Shown here: positions 60,699-64,000 of the stretch, in pieces
How positions within the stretch are numbered: the first letter of the stretch is position 1
Layout of the letters: each line of letters begins with the position of its first letter
NCBI RefSeq assembly: GCF_900156575.1
Contig: NZ_FTNY01000006.1
Coordinates: forward strand, 186,001 to 250,000
Length of the DNA: 64,000 bases
Reading direction: 5' to 3'
DNA from: Chryseobacterium shigense
GTDB taxonomy: Bacteria > Bacteroidota > Bacteroidia > Flavobacteriales > Weeksellaceae
Program-made: the position numbers and the translations under genes
The notes under the pieces: generated by a model
The model's database searches: none
Told to the model about the DNA's origin: nothing
The model's input: only the letters and a program-made list of their open reading frames with translations

Positions 60699-60771
60699 GA
60701 CTCGGTAGCTCAGCTGGTAGAGCAATACACTTTTAATGTATGGGTCCTGGGTTCGAATCCCAGCCGGGTCA
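60699..60771 (+). tRNA. tRNA-Lys (anticodon TTT), copy 1
   Basis: 73 bases. The acceptor stem GACTCGG pairs with CCGGGTC, anticodon stem ATACA/TGTAT encloses loop CTTTTAA with anticodon TTT at 60732-60734. The T arm reads CTGGGTTCGAATCCCAG. CCA is not encoded. Copies 2 and 3 have the same sequence. Confidence 0.97.
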
Positions 60772-60808
60772 CAAGCGAAAAAGATTACTAGATTTTTGTA
60801 ATTTTATA

Positions 60809-60891
60809 GCCTGCGTGGTGGAATTGGTAGACACGCCATCTTGAGGGGGTGGTTTCCTAAGGATGTGCTGGTTCGAGTCCAGTCGCAGGCA
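60809..60891 (+). tRNA. tRNA-Leu (anticodon GAG)
   Basis: 83 bases. Acceptor GCCTGCG pairs with CGCAGGC. Anticodon stem CCATC/GGTGG encloses TTGAGGG, anticodon GAG at 60843-60845. A long variable arm is present (about 60851-60868), as expected for a class II tRNA. It lies 37 bases after the first tRNA-Lys and is likely part of the same transcript. Confidence 0.96.
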
Positions 60892-60947
60892 CTGCAAAGA
60901 AAAATTGAATGATTACTAATGAATATATTTCATTTTTAATTGTGGCC

Positions 60948-61020
60948 GACTCGGTAGCTCAGCTGGTAGAGCAATACACTTTTAATGTATGGGTCCTGGG
61001 TTCGAATCCCAGCCGGGTCA
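60948..61020 (+). tRNA. tRNA-Lys (anticodon TTT), copy 2
   Basis: Identical to copy 1 over the mature sequence. Its 3' flank (61021-61100) is nearly identical to that of copy 3, including a terminator hairpin. No own promoter is visible, so it is probably read with the upstream pair. Confidence 0.97.
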
Positions 61021-61075
61021 CAAGTTTACTGAAAAGTAAATTTTTTTCATATTAATATTTTGTGATTTGGTGTTT

Positions 61076-61107
61076 CAAAGGTCTCCGCAAGAGACCTTTG
61101 ATTTTTT
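61076..61107 (+). terminator. Terminator after tRNA-Lys copy 2
   Basis: Perfect 10-bp stem CAAAGGTCTC / GAGACCTTTG, loop CGCAA, then ATTTTTT. Confidence 0.88.
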
Positions 61108-61144
61108 AAAAAAAGAGACACTTAAATTTTTTTTATAAAAAACA

Positions 61145-61174
61145 TTGCGGGGATAAAAAAAAATCATATCTTTG
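61145..61174 (+). promoter_or_regulatory. Promoter of tRNA-Lys copy 3
   Basis: TTG (61145-61147) and TATCTTTG (61167-61174) are 19 bases apart; the mature tRNA begins 54 bases after, the same leader length as for copy 1. Confidence 0.7.
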
Positions 61175-61227
61175 CACCTCTTAAAAACGACATCTGTTAT
61201 ACAAATACAAGTCGTTGGCAAGTGACC

Positions 61228-61300
61228 GACTCGGTAGCTCAGCTGGTAGAGCAATACACTTTTAATGTATGGGTCCTGGGTTCGAATCCCAGCCGGGTCA
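61228..61300 (+). tRNA. tRNA-Lys (anticodon TTT), copy 3
   Basis: Identical to copies 1 and 2. It has its own promoter and a terminator hairpin almost identical to that after copy 2. Confidence 0.97.
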
Positions 61301-61355
61301 CAAGTTTACTGAAAAGTAAATTTTTTTCATATTAATATTTTGTGATTTGGTGTAT

Positions 61356-61388
61356 CAAAGGTTTCCTCAAGAGACCTTTGATTTTTTT
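61356..61388 (+). terminator. Terminator after tRNA-Lys copy 3
   Basis: Stem CAAAGGTTTC / GAGACCTTTG (one G-T pair), loop CTCAA, then ATTTTTTT. It is a close copy of the hairpin at 61076. Confidence 0.85.
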
Positions 61389-61412
61389 ATATACATAACA
61401 CACATGGAAAAC

Positions 61413-61446
61413 AAAAAACTCTGATGACAATGATCAGAGTTTTTTA
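61413..61446. terminator. Bidirectional terminator between the tRNA cluster and panC
   Basis: Stem AAAAAACTCTGAT / ATCAGAGTTTTTT with a 7-base loop. A and T runs on both sides allow use by panC on the minus strand and by the tRNA transcript. Confidence 0.82.
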
Positions 61447-61494
61447 TTTTTTAGCAGTGTGCAGTCGTATTTTTGTTGAACGGGTGTTTAAATA

Positions 61495-62343
61495 TCAATC
61501 CAAATGCAGATTGTCAATAAGTCTTACGCCATCTACCACCACCACGATGAATGCTCTATAGCTTCTGTCTTTATAGAAGAAGTCGGTTTCTTTCAGTGTA
61601 TCTTCATCAGCGATCAGAAAATATTCTAATTTCATTCCATGCTCATGATCAAAAATATCTTTTACTCTTTCTTTTATTTCAGGAATAGTGATGGTCCTGA
61701 ACCAGTCATTTACCTTGTTTAAGGTTTGGAAAATTACTTTTGAGGTCTCTTTCCGATCTTCGTGAAGTCTTTGGTTTCTGGAGCTTAATGCAAGGCCGTT
61801 TTCTGCCCTATAAATGGAGACACCAATGATTTTTACAGGAAGATGCTTCTTTTCAACCATTTTTTTGATAATGGCAAGCTGTTGAAAATCTTTTTCACCA
61901 AAATAGGCATTGTCAGGATGGACCTGTCTGAAAAGCTCCTCTACTACAGTTCCAACTCCGTCAAAATGTCCGGGTCTAGATTTTCCTTCCATTTCATTTT
62001 CCAGTCCATCAAAGTCATACTGCTGACTTTCTGTTTTTTCAGGATAGATATCAGCTACTTCAGGGATGTATACAGCATCGACCAGTCCTGAGTTTTTCAG
62101 AATAAGAATGTCTCTGTTGATATCTCTTGGATACTTTTCAAGATCTTCCGGATTGTTAAATTGAGTTGGATTTACAAAAATTGAAGAAATCACCAGGTCA
62201 TTGTCTTTTCTGGCTTCTTCATACAGGGAAAGATGGCCCTTGTGGAGGGCTCCCATAGTGGGGGCGAAGCCTATCTTTTTACCCATTTCTTTCTGTCTTT
62301 CAATGAAATCCTGAAGAGTTTTCTTGTTCTTTATAACTTCCAT
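61495..62343 (-). CDS. panC: Pantothenate synthetase
   Basis: 282 residues, standard length. The HIGH-type motif is in APTMGALHKGHLSLYEEA (about 27-44), with NPTQF and EDLEKYPRD after it, YFGEKDFQQL (about 147-156), and the KMSKS-like region LSSRNQRL (about 190-197). It condenses pantoate and beta-alanine with ATP to give pantothenate, the CoA precursor. Divergent from the GlgA-like gene, a gene pair conserved in flavobacteria. Confidence 0.95.
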   Translation of the reverse strand: MEVIKNKKTLQDFIERQKEMGKKIGFAPTMGALHKGHLSLYEEARKDNDLVISSIFVNPTQFNNPEDLEKYPRDINRDILILKNSGLVDAVYIPEVADIYPEKTESQQYDFDGLENEMEGKSRPGHFDGVGTVVEELFRQVHPDNAYFGEKDFQQLAIIKKMVEKKHLPVKIIGVSIYRAENGLALSSRNQRLHEDRKETSKVIFQTLNKVNDWFRTITIPEIKERVKDIFDHEHGMKLEYFLIADEDTLKETDFFYKDRSYRAFIVVVVDGVRLIDNLHLD

Positions 62344-62467
62344 AGTTTATTTTAATACTAATTCAAAAATACTAAAAATATAACATAATTATATGTGTTT
62401 TTAATAAATTCAAAATAGGAATTATCGTAAAATAATGTTAATTAAAATAATGTTGAATGTTTTTTTG

Positions 62468-62475
62468 TAATTTTG
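62468..62475 (+). promoter_or_regulatory. -7 box before the GlgA-like gene
   Basis: TAATTTTG fits TAnnTTTG and lies 39 bases before the start codon. No -33 box at the usual distance. Confidence 0.45.
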
Positions 62476-62514
62476 CACATTAAAGCATTTTTACAAAAAT
62501 ATAGATAGAAATTT

Positions 62515-63285
62515 ATGCCGAATCAAAAAATACTGTACATTACTACAGAGATGTATCCATATCAGGAAGATACTAATATGGCTGCAGTGGTAAACAAAAT
62601 GGCACTTAAGATGCACAATGAAGGCAATGATGTAAGAGTTTTTATGCCAAGATTTGGACAAATAAGTGAAAGAAAATTCCAACTTCATGAAGTGATCCGT
62701 CTTTCGGGAATGAACATTATTATCAATGACCTGGATCAGCCCTTAATCATTAAAGTGGCATCTCTTCCTGGAGAAAGGCTTCAGGTTTACTTTATTGATA
62801 ACGAAGAATACTTCAAAAGAAAGCAGTACTATGTCGATGATGAAGGAAATCCTTTTGATGACAACGACGAAAGAGCTATTTTCTTTGCAAGAGGGGTTAT
62901 CGAAACCATTAAAAAACTAAACTGGGTTCCGGATGTGATCCACTTAAATGGATGGATGTCTTCTTTTGTTCCAATTTACCTTAAAACATATTACGAATCT
63001 GACACGTATTTCAAGGATGCCAAAATCGTTCTTTCCCTGTACAATGAGAAAGACGCTGACCTTGATAAAAACATCGCTGAAAAATTGACATTTGATAATA
63101 TTTCAGGATTAAAAGCGTTAGATAATCCGACAATCAAAAATTTTGTTATTGAAAGTATGAATTACGTTGACATGGTCGTAAAAGGAGATGAGTTTCTGGA
63201 TGAGGACCTGGATAAAGGGTTCAATGAAACAACAACTCCAAAGTCAGAATACGTAGACGTAGATTCTATAAACCAACTTTATTAA
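62515..63285 (+). CDS. Half-length glycogen-synthase-like protein (GT5 N-domain only)
   Basis: 256 residues against about 470 for GlgA. The N-terminal Rossmann-like domain of GT5 is recognisable: ILYITTEMYPYQEDTNMAAVV (about 6-26, shown split as ITTEMYP and MAAVVNKMALKM), VRVFMPRFGQI, DDNDERAIFFARGVIE and PDVIHLNGWMSS. The nucleotide-sugar loop KxGGL is replaced by YQEDT, and the whole C-terminal GT-B domain is missing. It ends with a normal stop, not a frameshift. It is unlikely to make glycogen; a structural or regulatory job is possible. It lies 11 bases before a DUF4270 lipoprotein gene. Confidence 0.8.
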   Translation: MPNQKILYITTEMYPYQEDTNMAAVVNKMALKMHNEGNDVRVFMPRFGQISERKFQLHEVIRLSGMNIIINDLDQPLIIKVASLPGERLQVYFIDNEEYFKRKQYYVDDEGNPFDDNDERAIFFARGVIETIKKLNWVPDVIHLNGWMSSFVPIYLKTYYESDTYFKDAKIVLSLYNEKDADLDKNIAEKLTFDNISGLKALDNPTIKNFVIESMNYVDMVVKGDEFLDEDLDKGFNETTTPKSEYVDVDSINQLY

Positions 63286-63296
63286 ACACATTTTTA

Positions 63297-64000
63297 ATGA
63301 CTCATACTGTTAAAAGGACTTTAGCCATACTTTTTATGGCTGTTTTTGGGAGTGCTCTTCTTTATAATTGCGAACCGGAAACGGATTCGCTGGGTGAGCA
63401 GCTTTTTATCGATGGTGCAGCGGAAGGCAATGTAGCTTCTTATGACCTTGTTGCATATAATGTTAATAATAATGATTCGATCAGAAGTGATGCTGGGAGA
63501 CTTGTTAATATGATTAATACATCTGGGATCTCGACATCTTATGCTGTTCTTGGAGCTTTTTCTGAGGGACAGTTCGGGATGCAGAAAGCATCCTATCTTA
63601 CCCAGTTAAGAATGAGCACTGATAATTTTAACTTCGGAACGACTCCAAAAGTGGATTCTGTAGTTTTAGTATTAAGACCCAATTCTATTGCTGATTCAGT
63701 AGTTACACGTCCTCTAAAAGACGAAAACTTATTGGTAGGAACTGAAACGGTACCTGTTTCCACAGAAATAAAGTCATATCCTACTAATTTTATTAATAAG
63801 TATGGTAAGACAAAACTAGGTCCGGGAGGATCACATACCCTAATGCATATTAATGTAGATGAAATTACGACTTTCTTGGATAGTAATACAGATGCATTTA
63901 AATACTCCAACGTAGTTGTCAATACCGGAGAATCACTGGGGTCTGCTGTGTTCGATGGAAATGTAACTTCCAAAACTATTACAAAAAAGTCAGATAATTC
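63297..64000 (+). CDS. DUF4270-type lipoprotein (3' end outside the window)
   Basis: At least 234 residues, frame open at the right edge. The start at 63297 gives a lipoprotein signal (LFMAVFGSALLYNC, Cys 26). The segment after it (EPETDSLGEQLF, ASYDLVAYNVNNNDSIRSD, SYAVLGAFSEGQFGMQKASY and TPKVDSVVLVLRPN) follows the DUF4270 pattern of Bacteroidota surface lipoproteins. Function unknown. It follows the GlgA-like gene closely and is probably in the same operon; this panC / GlgA-like / DUF4270 order recurs in flavobacteria. Confidence 0.78.
   Translation, partial: MTHTVKRTLAILFMAVFGSALLYNCEPETDSLGEQLFIDGAAEGNVASYDLVAYNVNNNDSIRSDAGRLVNMINTSGISTSYAVLGAFSEGQFGMQKASYLTQLRMSTDNFNFGTTPKVDSVVLVLRPNSIADSVVTRPLKDENLLVGTETVPVSTEIKSYPTNFINKYGKTKLGPGGSHTLMHINVDEITTFLDSNTDAFKYSNVVVNTGESLGSAVFDGNVTSKTITKKSDN

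Noticed and set aside
60699..61380. CRISPR-like or att-site interpretation of the repeated segments
   Set aside because: The repeats are full tRNA-Lys genes with terminators; unit spacing is irregular, and no integrase, cas or phage gene is near.
63593..63973. 126-codon minus-strand frame at the right edge
   Set aside because: It is antisense to the DUF4270 lipoprotein frame, which has a proper signal peptide and runs off the window.

Overview
The window looks like chromosome of a low-GC flavobacterium, most likely Chryseobacterium or a close relative in the Weeksellaceae (inference from content, not from a database match). The support is: Bacteroidota-type -7 promoter boxes (TAnnTTTG), many Bacteroidota-style lipoproteins, type IX secretion parts (a PorZ homologue and a protein with a type B sorting domain), malate:quinone oxidoreductase, the panC / GlgA-like / DUF4270 gene order, and intergenic hairpins and short repeats. 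I see no insertion sequence, integrase, phage gene or CRISPR array, so this is mostly core chromosome with small accessory patches.

Layout. 1-5.8 kb is a one-strand tellurium-resistance (Ter) stress module: HAD phosphatase (cut by the window edge), Ter-type phosphoribosyltransferase, TerD, TelA, an unrecognised helical protein, a second TerD and the membrane protein TerC. 5.9-11.3 kb has a catalase-like protein, a cytosolic FKBP, a lipoprotein, and an Rrf2 repressor followed by an NAD(P)-binding protein and a metallo-beta-lactamase-fold/MoaF-like fusion. Near-identical 19-bp palindromes precede the regulator and the next gene. 11.8-21.9 kb has an M23 peptidase, GpsA, an odd AT-rich lipoprotein, Mqo, an ANT(6)-like nucleotidyltransferase, a cholesterol-oxidase-like flavoprotein, a DUF1684 protein and an acetyltransferase. 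21.9-25.2 kb (minus) pairs a LytS/LytTR two-component system with two cytochrome P460-type genes, whose upstream region carries 12-bp direct repeats spaced 21 bp.

25.4-29.0 kb has a glucose-dehydrogenase-like SDR and a large GH63-type glucosidase. 29.1-33.8 kb is a tightly packed minus-strand operon: a 5'-nucleotidase split over two genes, porZ and recO. dapA, an acetyltransferase, and an AraC-type regulator overlapped by a receiver protein lacking the usual phospho-acceptor aspartate follow, then a 600-bp gene-free gap and recG. 39.5-48.8 kb (minus) looks like a peptide-scavenging region: a thioredoxin-like protein, three POT peptide transporters interrupted by the remains of a YhcG-type nuclease, an exported protein, and dipeptidyl peptidase IV.

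49-64 kb has two small genes, a short glycogen phosphorylase, an orphan PD-(D/E)XK-like protein, a T9SS type B cargo protein, small enzymes (NTF2-like, DinB-like), MtaB, a membrane-anchored glutamate-synthase-type FMN protein, an FKBP-like lipoprotein, an S4 protein, shikimate kinase, a tRNA cluster (Lys, Leu, Lys, Lys), panC, a half-length GlgA-like protein and the start of a DUF4270 lipoprotein.

The signals I find most worth following are regulatory or structural: the Rrf2 operator pair, the direct repeats before the P460 operon, the heptameric intergenic arrays, the receiver lacking its aspartate, and a terminator that closes a 600-bp stretch with no gene. No clearly new multi-gene system was found.
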